From: Archangium gephyra
Lineage (GTDB): Bacteria; Myxococcota; Myxococcia; Myxococcales; Myxococcaceae
DNA length: 64,000 nt
NCBI RefSeq assembly: GCF_001027285.1
Contig: NZ_CP011509.1
Span: forward strand, 9,386,501-9,450,500
Direction of reading: 5' to 3'
The position numbers were made by a program, and so were the translations under genes. Each line of letters begins with the position of its first letter. The stretch's first letter is position 1. Below are positions 15,964 through 23,843 of this stretch, piece after piece. The notes beneath the pieces were generated by a model. That model was not told where the DNA came from. It ran no database searches and saw only the letters and a program-made list of their open reading frames with translations.

Positions 15964-17763
15964 CTATGGCCCGGTGCCCAGCGCGCGCACCAGGAAGTCG
16001 TCGAACCAGACGCCCGCGATGGGCGTGGCGAGCCCGGCGTACCCCTCGCCCGTGAGCGCGGCCGGGTCGTCGTCCGTCACCCTGAGACGGACCTGCCCCT
16101 CCACCGAGGCCGAGAGCCGCACCGGGCCCGCGCCCCAGACGGACAGGGAGAGCGTCGCGGCCTCCCAGGGAGCCGCCAGTCCACTGGCCGTCTCGCCGAG
16201 CACGATGAAGCCACCGCCCCCGTAACGGCGCAGTTGGAGGCGCCCCTGCGGCAACAGCACGAGCGCATAGCGTGCATCGGCCTCGGCGCGCACCACAAGG
16301 CCGGCCTCGTCCGCGCCAAAGGCCTGCAGCCGCGCCTGCACCTGACAGTCGTCACAGCGCGAGGGCAGCGCGAAGGCGAGGTTGTCCCCATTCGGGTTGT
16401 CGAGGTCACTCACCGCACGCCGCCCATCCGTCAGCCACAGCCCGCTCAGCTTCCAGTCACTCCCGAGGCTGCTCGACGAGGTGCGCGGAAAGGTGTCACC
16501 GAAGAGGAGCTCACCGGGCTGCGGCTCGGACCCGGGCGCATCCTCGTCCTCGTCCGGGGGTGCATCGTCCCCGCCTCCACCGCCCGGCACCGCGAGGGAC
16601 ACGCGGGACACGTAGCCACGCGAGTTGGCGTCGGGGGCGTCCCCGAAGAAGCAGGGCACCTCGGAGGTACCCTCCGGCAACGTCTCCAGGGCGTTGGGGT
16701 AGCCCTTGTAGGTCCGCCGCGAGTCGAGCACCACCGGCTCGCTGAAGCGCCCATCCTTCAGCACCCGGGCACGCACCTCGTAGCTCACGTTGGGCTCGCG
16801 CATGGTGTTGTAGAAGACGTACAGCGTGTCGCCGATGCGCGTGGTGGCCGCCTGCATCGCCCAGTCCCGCGAGCCCTCCAGCAACGTGCGGGGGCCGAAC
16901 GTGCTTCCATTGAAGTGGCGGTGGTAGAGACGCTCGGACTCGTCCTTGTAGACGAGGTGCATGCCTCCCCGGCCGTCCGCGACGGCGCTCAACGCGGCCC
17001 CGTGGTAGATGCCCTCGGAGAAGGCGTCGCGCACGGCGCTCCAGGTGTCCAGCGGATCCGCGTCATCTCGGAGGCGCAGGCGCGTGGGCTCGAAACCATC
17101 GTGCATGGCGTAGACGAAGACGAGCTTCGAGCCGAGGCTCAGCAACCGCCCGCCGCCCCGGCGCTTCACCCGGCCCAGGTTCGCCTGCCGCTGGAAGCTC
17201 GCGCCCCCATCCGTGGAGACGGACAGCACCGCGGTGGAGCCCCCATCCGAGTCCAGGCGGAAGGCCTGCACCCACAGCCGGCCCCGCGAGTCGCGCGCGA
17301 GCAGCGCCCGGGAGTAGGCCGTGGTGTCATCGGCGTCGAAGACGCGCACCGCCGGCTGGGGGGCCCAGTCATGCGTCTCGGGCCGGTAGCGCCACCACTG
17401 GAAGTACACGTCGTGTCTGCGCGAGGCCGTCAGCCTGGGCGCCTCGAACGAGTAGACGAGGGCCACGTCCCGGCCCACCGCGAGCACCTCGGCCCGGTCC
17501 GCGTGGCTGGCGTCCGGTTGGATCGCCGCGGCGAAGCGGAACGTGCGCCCTCCATCGTCCGAGCGGAAGAACGACAACCCCCGGCCCTCCGCGCCTTCCT
17601 GCTGCACGGTGAGCAACCAGGTGGGCGGCCGCCCACTTCCCGTGTCGATGCGCACCGCGTGTCGTTGAGCCGGCAAGGTGAGCGCGTTTCCACCGCTCAC
17701 CGGAACCATGGGCGCAAGGCTCGCGAGCACCGTCGCGAGCAGCGCCGTCGAAAAACCCACCAT
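15964..17763 (-). CDS. Secreted sialidase-like beta-propeller protein with C-terminal beta-sandwich domain
   Basis: 599 residues. A signal peptide (MVGFSTALLATVLASLAPMV) is followed by a six-bladed-propeller type region (residues about 35-400) with Asp-box motifs such as SDDGGRTF and STDGGASF, typical of sialidases and BNR proteins. The catalytic Arg triad of true sialidases is not obvious. A Gly/Asp/Glu/Pro linker (GGGGGDDAPPDEDEDAPG) precedes a C-terminal domain of about 170 residues (LLFGDTFPRT... to WFDDFLVRAL) that resembles laminin-G/LamG-like or DUF1080-type sugar-binding sandwiches. It is probably exported and binds or degrades glycans. It stands alone; the gap below it to 15,809 holds no recognisable gene. 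Confidence 0.75.
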   Translation of the reverse strand: MVGFSTALLATVLASLAPMVPVSGGNALTLPAQRHAVRIDTGSGRPPTWLLTVQQEGAEGRGLSFFRSDDGGRTFRFAAAIQPDASHADRAEVLAVGRDVALVYSFEAPRLTASRRHDVYFQWWRYRPETHDWAPQPAVRVFDADDTTAYSRALLARDSRGRLWVQAFRLDSDGGSTAVLSVSTDGGASFQRQANLGRVKRRGGGRLLSLGSKLVFVYAMHDGFEPTRLRLRDDADPLDTWSAVRDAFSEGIYHGAALSAVADGRGGMHLVYKDESERLYHRHFNGSTFGPRTLLEGSRDWAMQAATTRIGDTLYVFYNTMREPNVSYEVRARVLKDGRFSEPVVLDSRRTYKGYPNALETLPEGTSEVPCFFGDAPDANSRGYVSRVSLAVPGGGGGDDAPPDEDEDAPGSEPQPGELLFGDTFPRTSSSSLGSDWKLSGLWLTDGRRAVSDLDNPNGDNLAFALPSRCDDCQVQARLQAFGADEAGLVVRAEADARYALVLLPQGRLQLRRYGGGGFIVLGETASGLAAPWEAATLSLSVWGAGPVRLSASVEGQVRLRVTDDDPAALTGEGYAGLATPIAGVWFDDFLVRALGTGP

Positions 17764-17854
17764 CCGTCCCCCTCCCCCGTAATCCCCGAGACAAACTAAG
17801 GCGCTCGGGGACGAGAGGAAAGCGCCGGGCCTCCACCGGACCTGGACCCCGGTC

Positions 17855-18970
17855 TCAGTCGAAGAGTGGCATTCCGGTCATTGCCTTGCCGATGAAGTCG
17901 TAGAGCAGATCCGTGGTCGGGGACATCACGGTGACGGCGCGGGCGTCGCGGAAGTGCCGCTCGATGCCCACTTCCTTGCGGTACGCCGCGCCACCACACA
18001 CGCGCATGCCCAGCTCGGTGACCTCGGGGGCCAGCTCGCCCACGGCGGCCTTCACCTCGAGCACCCGCATCTGCGCGTCCTCGCGCTTCGACTCGAGGGC
18101 ATCCAGCGTGTCGCGGATCAGCCCGCGCACCAGGTCCGTCTTCATGCGCATGCGCGCCAGGTAGGCCCGGATGGTGGCCAGGTCGGCCAGGGACTGCCCG
18201 GTGTGGAGCAGCCGCGTCTTCGTCACGTGCGCCGCCGCCTTGCGCGTGGCGGCCTCCATGATGCCCAGGTAGCAGGCGGAGCCCAGCACCTGGAAGTGGG
18301 GCAGCACGTTGCCCATCATGATGTCGAACCCGCCTCCGTCCTTGCCGAGCATCGCCGAGCGGGGCACCCGCACGTCCCGGGCCACGATGGGGCTGGAGGA
18401 GTTGCCCCGCAGGCCCATTCCATCGAACGCCACGGGGAACGACAGCCCGTGGGCGTTGCCCAGGACCAGCCAGAGCGTGCTCATGCCCTTGGCCTCCACC
18501 GGCTTGCTCGACCAGACGTAGCTGTCGGCCTGGCCGGCGGAGGTGGCCCAGCTCTTCTCCGCGTCCAGCCGGACGGTGCCCTCCTCCGGCACGGCGAGGG
18601 CGGTGCTCACTGGCGCCCAGAAGTGACTGCGCGAGCCCGCCTCCGACAGGGCCAGCGTCGTCACGTGGCGCCCCGCCGCGATGGCCTCGCGGATGTCTCG
18701 CGGCCCGTGCTGCTCGATGACCGCCGCGCCGCAGAAGTGCATGCACAGCACCATGCCGCTGGAGCCACACGCCGTCCCCACCTGCTCCACCATCGTGGCC
18801 GCCGCCCGGAGCCCCTCGCCCCTTCCGCCCACGTCCCTCGCGCTGAGCAGCCCCAGCAGGCCCGCCTTGCCCAGCGCCTCCATCGCCGCCCGGGGATAGA
18901 CGCCGTACCGGTCGACCTCCATGGCCTTGGGCTCGATGACTTCGGTGATGATGCTCTCGACGGAGTGCAT
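17855..18970 (-). CDS. Acyl-CoA dehydrogenase-fold flavoprotein with altered catalytic base
   Basis: 371 residues from the ATG at 18970 (MHSVESIIT), preceded by GAGGAG at eight bases. The three-domain ACAD fold is clear: N-terminal helices, the TLALSEAGSRSHF flavin/substrate strand, the SWATSAGQADSYVW beta domain, and the C-terminal bundle CGGAAYRKEVGIERHFRDARA. Where classical enzymes carry the catalytic Glu in YEGT, this protein has MSPT (349-352), so the usual alpha-proton abstraction is not supported. The same SPTTD-type ending is seen in ACAD-like proteins of secondary metabolism and monooxygenation. It is divergent from a PLP decarboxylase and may share its promoter region. Confidence 0.85.
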   Translation of the reverse strand: MHSVESIITEVIEPKAMEVDRYGVYPRAAMEALGKAGLLGLLSARDVGGRGEGLRAAATMVEQVGTACGSSGMVLCMHFCGAAVIEQHGPRDIREAIAAGRHVTTLALSEAGSRSHFWAPVSTALAVPEEGTVRLDAEKSWATSAGQADSYVWSSKPVEAKGMSTLWLVLGNAHGLSFPVAFDGMGLRGNSSSPIVARDVRVPRSAMLGKDGGGFDIMMGNVLPHFQVLGSACYLGIMEAATRKAAAHVTKTRLLHTGQSLADLATIRAYLARMRMKTDLVRGLIRDTLDALESKREDAQMRVLEVKAAVGELAPEVTELGMRVCGGAAYRKEVGIERHFRDARAVTVMSPTTDLLYDFIGKAMTGMPLFD

Positions 18971-19059
18971 GGGTCCGGCTCCTCGGAGATGAAGGGGCGC
19001 AGAGGGTAGCAACCCGCGGGCCGGAATGGGCAAGGGACAATCTGGTAAGAGGCCGCCCC
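18971..19059. promoter_or_regulatory. Divergent promoter region between ACAD-like and decarboxylase genes
   Basis: An 89-base region separates two gene starts that point away from one another. It must hold both promoters or feed both transcripts. It includes the GAGGAG ribosome binding site of the minus-strand gene; no clear sigma-70 boxes could be assigned by eye. Confidence 0.4.
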
Positions 19060-20466
19060 ATGACTTCGCTCGAGCTGACGACCGACGATTTCCGGCGCCT
19101 GGCCCACCGTGTCTCCACCCTCGCCGAGCAGTGGCTCACGGAGCTGGATGCACGCGCCATCGCTCCCGCCCTCAAGGGGAGTGACACCGAGGCCCTCTTC
19201 GCCGAGGGATTGCCCGAGGAGGGCCTGAAGGACGCGGCGCTGGACGCACTGGGCACGGTGATCGCCGGGACACGTGCGGGCAACGCGCGCTTTCTCGGGT
19301 ACGTGCTCGGCTCGGGCGAGCCGGTGGGGGCGCTCGGGGACTACCTCGCGAGCGTGCTGAACCAGAACGTCACCGCGTGGCGCTCGTCCCCCACGATGGT
19401 GAGCATGGAGCGCGCGGTGGTGCGGGGACTGGCGGCGGCGGTGGGCTGCCCCGGCTTCACCGGGAGCCTCACGGGTGGAGGCTCCTCGGCCAACCTCATG
19501 GGTTTGACGATGGCGCGCGAGGCGAAGGCTCCGGCCAACGAGGAGGGCTCGCCCTCGGGGGTGGTGTACGCCTCCACGGAAGTACACATGTCCATCCCCA
19601 AGGCCCTGGCACTGCTCGGCCTGGGACGCAGGAACCTGCGCCTCATCCCCACGGACTCCGATTGGCGGATGCGCCCCGAGGCCCTCGAGCACGCCATCAC
19701 CGGGGACGTGGCCGCCGGCAGGCGCCCGCTGGCCGTCGTCGCCACCGCGGGCACCGTCAACACCGGCGCGGTGGATCCGCTGAAGGACGTGGCGGCCATC
19801 GCCCGGAGACATGGGCTGTGGATGCACGTGGACGGGGCCTTCGGGGCCCTGGCGGCGATGGCCGTCCCCGAGCGCTTCGAGGGACTCGCGCTGGCGGACT
19901 CGCTCTCCATGGACGCGCACAAGTGGCTGTACCAGCCGGTGGACTGCGGGGTGTTGCTCTACCGGGAAGCCGCCGCCGCGCGCCGCGCCTTCTCCTTCTC
20001 CGGCGACTACGTGCGCACCCTGAGCACGGACAGCGTGGAGGGCTTCGCCTTCTTCGACGAGTCCCTGGAGCTCTCCCGCCGTGCGCGCGCGCTCAAGCCG
20101 TGGCTCTCGGTGCGCTACCATGGGCTGCGCGCCTTCCGGGAGGCCATCCGCAAGGACCTGGAGAACGCCTCGCATCTGGCGGAGCTCGTACGGGCGGAGC
20201 CGAAGCTGGAGCTGCTCGCGCCCGTGCCGCTGAGCGCGGTGTGCTTCCGCTACGTCGCGGGCCTGGCCGAGCCCGAGCGCGATGCCTTCAACACCCGGCT
20301 GATGGCACGCCTCAACGCGCGTGGACGCGTCTACCTCTCCAACGCCACGCTGTCGGGACGCTTCGCCCTGCGCGCCTGCTTCGTCAACCACCGCACCACG
20401 GCGGAGGACGTGCGGACGGTGGTGGCCGAGGTGCTCGCCACCGCGAAGGAGCTCCAGGGCACGTGA
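19060..20466 (+). CDS. PLP-dependent group II amino acid decarboxylase
   Basis: 468 residues. Signatures of the glutamate/aromatic amino acid decarboxylase group are plain: GSLTGGGSSANLMGL for phosphate binding, STEVHMSIPKAL, TAGTVNTGAVDPL, the conserved HVDGAFG (Asp pairing with the pyridine nitrogen), and the Schiff-base lysine K288 in DAHKWLYQP. The family decarboxylates aromatic L-amino acids, glutamate, diaminobutyrate or aspartate; the residues around the active site do not allow a choice. It is cytosolic and about the normal length. It is divergent from the ACAD-like gene, which may oxidise a related metabolite. Confidence 0.9.
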   Translation: MTSLELTTDDFRRLAHRVSTLAEQWLTELDARAIAPALKGSDTEALFAEGLPEEGLKDAALDALGTVIAGTRAGNARFLGYVLGSGEPVGALGDYLASVLNQNVTAWRSSPTMVSMERAVVRGLAAAVGCPGFTGSLTGGGSSANLMGLTMAREAKAPANEEGSPSGVVYASTEVHMSIPKALALLGLGRRNLRLIPTDSDWRMRPEALEHAITGDVAAGRRPLAVVATAGTVNTGAVDPLKDVAAIARRHGLWMHVDGAFGALAAMAVPERFEGLALADSLSMDAHKWLYQPVDCGVLLYREAAAARRAFSFSGDYVRTLSTDSVEGFAFFDESLELSRRARALKPWLSVRYHGLRAFREAIRKDLENASHLAELVRAEPKLELLAPVPLSAVCFRYVAGLAEPERDAFNTRLMARLNARGRVYLSNATLSGRFALRACFVNHRTTAEDVRTVVAEVLATAKELQGT

Positions 20467-20476
20467 GGGGCCGGCG

Positions 20477-20941
20477 CTACCCGGCGCGAGGCTGGGAGAT
20501 CAGCCCGAGATCCCGCCGGAGGCGGCTGGCGGGCGCGTGCAAGCCCACGTCCTCCAGCCGCTTGATGGCCCACTCGAGCGCCTGCTGCTCCCGGGTCACG
20601 ATGACGTAGGGATAGGACGGCCGCCTCACATAGAGGAGGACACTCAGCGCCAGCCGGACCACCGCGGTGGGGGTGATGTAGGCGGCCCCCACCACCGTCC
20701 GTTGCATGGCCTCGTCATGTTCCCGAGACCACTGCTCCAGCCGTTGGCGCTGCTCGGGCGACATCCCCACGGCCTGGCTCAGGTCCACGACGAGCACGTG
20801 GGGCTGTCCCCGGCCCATGGTGCGGATGGATCGAGCGAGGTAGTCATCGAACTCCTGGTTCGACATCTCTCCCGCGATACGGGTGATGAGCAGCGGCCAG
20901 TGCGAGTCATCAATCGAAGCGACACCGCGCGACACGCTCAT
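20477..20941 (-). CDS. Small STAS/SpoIIAA-like protein
   Basis: 154 residues, cytosolic. The pattern of a short strand (HWPLLITRIAGEMSNQEFDDYL), a conserved strand PHVLVVDLSQAVGMSPEQRQRL, and helices (VVRLALSVLL) followed by YPYVIVTREQQALEWAIKRL is like SpoIIAA-type STAS-related domains, which bind small ligands or kinases. The phosphorylatable Ser of anti-sigma antagonists is not obvious; the loop carries DLSQAVG. Similar proteins are scattered in myxobacteria with no known role. It is convergent with the decarboxylase and 154 bases from the kinase operon end; that gap shows nothing. Confidence 0.5.
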   Translation of the reverse strand: MSVSRGVASIDDSHWPLLITRIAGEMSNQEFDDYLARSIRTMGRGQPHVLVVDLSQAVGMSPEQRQRLEQWSREHDEAMQRTVVGAAYITPTAVVRLALSVLLYVRRPSYPYVIVTREQQALEWAIKRLEDVGLHAPASRLRRDLGLISQPRAG

Positions 20942-21095
20942 GACAGCCCTCGTCTCGTGTATCGGCCGTCATGCATTGTGCCAGTGACGCCGTGCGGGCG
21001 AGCCCCCGGACATCCCGTGCATCCCGGATTCTGTCAGAAATGAAGCGGAGCCTCGGAGCGAGGCGCCAGAACCGGAGCGTTACGGTGTCTTCCGG

Positions 21096-22400
21096 TCACC
21101 GGGAGCGGGTGCCCGGCGAGCCACCGGGCCGCGTCACCGGAGCGCCGCCCTTGGGCGCGGACGGCGCCGAGCCCCCGGAGAGCATTCCGATGAGCGCCGA
21201 GCCGAACAGGGCCACCAGCCCCGCGAGCGCGAAGAGCAGCACCCAGCGCCAGGGCTTGCCACGCGGTGGAGCCTCCTCCTGCTCCGCCTCGGCCTCCTCT
21301 GAAGGCGGAGGCGCGGGCTTCTTCGCGAGCTTGGGAGCCCGCTTCTCGAGGGGCGCCGCGGGCTTCGGCTCGGCGAGGCGGACGGGGGCTGGACGGGCCT
21401 CCACGACACGGGCAGCGGGCGCCTGGACGGGCGCGGGCCTGGGCACGAACGTGGGCTCGTTCCCATCGGGCTCGGGCTCCCGGACCCGGGGAGCCGCCAC
21501 GGGCGCGCGCGTCACGGGCACACGCAGCGGTGTCGCCGCGCGAACCGGAGCCGGAGCCTCCTCCACCAGCGCGGCGGCGAACTCTCCGCATGAGGCGAAG
21601 CGCCGCTCCGGCTCCAGGGCCATCGCCCGGAGGATGGCCGTGCGGAGCCCCGGCGCGAGGCCCGGGTGCACCACGTCCGGGGACACGAACTCTCCCCGGA
21701 CGATCTTCTCCATGATGGCGGCGTCGCTCTCGCCCTGGAAACACGGCTGCGCCGTGGCCAGCTCGTAGAGGGTGACGCCGAGCGAGAAGATGTCCGAGCG
21801 GACGGTGACCTCCTCCGCCGAGCGGATCTGCTCCGGGCTCATGTACTGCGGCGTGCCCATGCGCGAGCCCGGGCGCGCCACCGGCCGGCCCTCGGCGTCG
21901 GACAGCTTGTCGGACACCTTGGCGATGCCGAAGTCGAGCACACGCACCACCCGCCGGCCGTGCACCTGCTCCAGGAAGATGTTGGAGGGCTTGAGATCCC
22001 GGTGGATGACGCCGTGCTGGTGGGCGAACTCCATGGCCGCGAGCACCTGCCGGAAGATGTCGCGCACCTCGTCCGGGCTCGGAGGCTGCTTCACGTTGGC
22101 CAGGTACTTGTCGAGCGACTCGCCCTCCAGGTAGTCCATGACGAGGCCCGCGACGCCGGGCGCCACGACCACGTCCGTGATGACCAGGATGTTCGGATGC
22201 CGCAGGCGCGCCTGGATGCGGCCCTCGTCCAGGAAGCGGGCGCGCAGCTCCGCGTTGCCCACCAGCTCGGGGTCCAGCACCTTGAGCGCATGGACGCTGC
22301 CCAGGGCCACGTGGCGCACCTTGTAGACGCGCGCCATGCCGCCGCCGCCCAGCTCGCGCTCCACCTCATAGCGCTCGACCACATTCCCCGGGCTCAACAT
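21096..22400 (-). CDS. Transmembrane Ser/Thr protein kinase, last gene of the tubulin operon
   Basis: 434 residues. A complete Hanks kinase occupies residues 11-270: glycine loop LGGGGMARV, catalytic Lys40 (HALKVL), HRDLKPSN (Asp135) and DFG at 156-158, then GTPQYMSPEQIRS. A Pro/Ala-rich linker with FxPRPAP-like repeats follows, and a single TM segment at about 385-407 leaves a very short outside tail. It is 18 bases downstream of the second kinase gene. Given the two FHA proteins and the PP2C encoded 20 kb away on the same strand, its targets may include the proteins of these operons. All catalytic residues look intact. Confidence 0.93.
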   Translation of the reverse strand: MLSPGNVVERYEVERELGGGGMARVYKVRHVALGSVHALKVLDPELVGNAELRARFLDEGRIQARLRHPNILVITDVVVAPGVAGLVMDYLEGESLDKYLANVKQPPSPDEVRDIFRQVLAAMEFAHQHGVIHRDLKPSNIFLEQVHGRRVVRVLDFGIAKVSDKLSDAEGRPVARPGSRMGTPQYMSPEQIRSAEEVTVRSDIFSLGVTLYELATAQPCFQGESDAAIMEKIVRGEFVSPDVVHPGLAPGLRTAILRAMALEPERRFASCGEFAAALVEEAPAPVRAATPLRVPVTRAPVAAPRVREPEPDGNEPTFVPRPAPVQAPAARVVEARPAPVRLAEPKPAAPLEKRAPKLAKKPAPPPSEEAEAEQEEAPPRGKPWRWVLLFALAGLVALFGSALIGMLSGGSAPSAPKGGAPVTRPGGSPGTRSR

Positions 22401-22418
22401 GGCGCGACTCTACTCCAG

Positions 22419-23828
22419 CTAGAAGAACTCCCAGGGGCCCACGTGCCACCCCCGCTGACGCCTGGCGGCGACCTTGTACGCGTCCACGATGGAGGCGACG
22501 TAGAACGTGAGATAACCGGTGACCCCGAGGCACCCGCCCGCGCCCCCGTTGGACATCATCGAGATCAGGAAGATCGAGGCAAGAATGCCCAGCACGCCCT
22601 TGGCTGTCTGGCCGTTGTAGATCTGCCCCCCGCCAGACAGGCAGAACAGGTTCAGCAGCACGGCCACCGCGGGTGAGCCCTCGGGCTGGGTCATCGCCGC
22701 GGGCGAGGCCTGCACCACCTGCCTCTGGCCCACGCGCACCGTGGTGACCGGAGCGCTCTGGACCGGGGCCGGAGTCACCGGCGCGATCGCCTGGGGCGCT
22801 GGTGGGGTGGGCGAAGGGGTGCCGGCATTCGGAAAGCGGACGACATTCGGAACGTAGGTCGGCGCGAAGGCGTCCGGCGGAGTCCTCGCCGGAGGGTTCT
22901 CCACCTGGGTCACGGCGTAGGAGCGGGACGGCTTCTGGGGCGCCTGCGCGCCTGCGTCGAAGGCGTTCTCCAGCGCCTCGCGGAAGGCGGCGCAGTCCTG
23001 GAAACGCTCGGCGGGATCCACGGCCAGCGCCTTGCGGATGCAGCCGGCGATGACGGGGTGCAGACCGCCCACGACGCGCTCGGGGGGCTCATAGGTGCCC
23101 TCCACGATGCTCTTCATCGTGTCGAAGTCGCTCGCCGCGTGGAAGGCGACCTTCCCGGTGGTGGCCTCGTAGAGGATGGCGCCGAGCGAGAAGATGTCGG
23201 TGCGCGCGTCCACCTCGCCGGCCCCGCGGATCTGCTCCGGGCTCATGTACAGCAGCGTGCCCATGCGGGCGCCGGCCTGGGTGCGCGCCTTGCCGCCCGG
23301 GCCTTCCTCCACCAGCTTGGCGATGCCGAAGTCCGTCACCATGGGCTGGAGCCGGCCCCGGGTGTCCTTGCCAATGATGATGTTGTCCGGCTTGAGGTCG
23401 CGGTGGACGACGCCGCGCTTGTGGGCCTCCTCCATGGCGTCCAACACGGGCAGGAACACCTCCAGGAGCACCCGGGGCTCCAACCCCTGGCCGCGGCAGA
23501 ACTCACCGAGCGTGGGGCCCTCGATGTAGTCCATGACGAGGCCCGCCACCGGGGTGGTGACGATCTCCGTCACCTGGACGATGTGGGGATGGCGCAGGCG
23601 CGCCTGGATGCGGCCCTCGGCGAGGAAGCGCGCACGGATGTCGTCGTTGCGGGCCAGGTCCTCGTTGAGCACCTTCAGGGCGTGCGTGCTGTGCAGCCCG
23701 AGGTGGCGCACCTCGTACACGGTGGCCATGCCGCCCTGACCGAGCAGCCGGACCACTTCGTAGCGGCCATCCAGCTGCGTTCCCGGCTGGAGGAGGTTCA
23801 TGTCATGACTCATACGCTCACCCGCCAT
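22419..23828 (-). CDS. Ser/Thr protein kinase with C-terminal TM2 domain
   Basis: Up to 469 residues; the ATG at 23828 is used, but one at 23813 (MSHDMNLLQPG) is equally likely. The kinase spans residues 23-290 with LGQGGMATV, Lys52, HRDLKPDN (Asp144) and DFGIAK (Asp166) all intact. A Pro-rich linker leads to a TM2 domain (about 385-455) with the typical CLSGGGQIYNGQTAKGVLG start and two hydrophobic helices ending in VDAYKVAARRQ. TM2 domains are double-spanning modules of unknown role also seen on other myxobacterial kinases. The start lies 15 bases after the pseudohelicase stop, which places it firmly in the tubulin operon. Confidence 0.92.
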   Translation of the reverse strand: MAGERMSHDMNLLQPGTQLDGRYEVVRLLGQGGMATVYEVRHLGLHSTHALKVLNEDLARNDDIRARFLAEGRIQARLRHPHIVQVTEIVTTPVAGLVMDYIEGPTLGEFCRGQGLEPRVLLEVFLPVLDAMEEAHKRGVVHRDLKPDNIIIGKDTRGRLQPMVTDFGIAKLVEEGPGGKARTQAGARMGTLLYMSPEQIRGAGEVDARTDIFSLGAILYEATTGKVAFHAASDFDTMKSIVEGTYEPPERVVGGLHPVIAGCIRKALAVDPAERFQDCAAFREALENAFDAGAQAPQKPSRSYAVTQVENPPARTPPDAFAPTYVPNVVRFPNAGTPSPTPPAPQAIAPVTPAPVQSAPVTTVRVGQRQVVQASPAAMTQPEGSPAVAVLLNLFCLSGGGQIYNGQTAKGVLGILASIFLISMMSNGGAGGCLGVTGYLTFYVASIVDAYKVAARRQRGWHVGPWEFF

Positions 23829-23843
23829 GGCGATTGCATCCGC

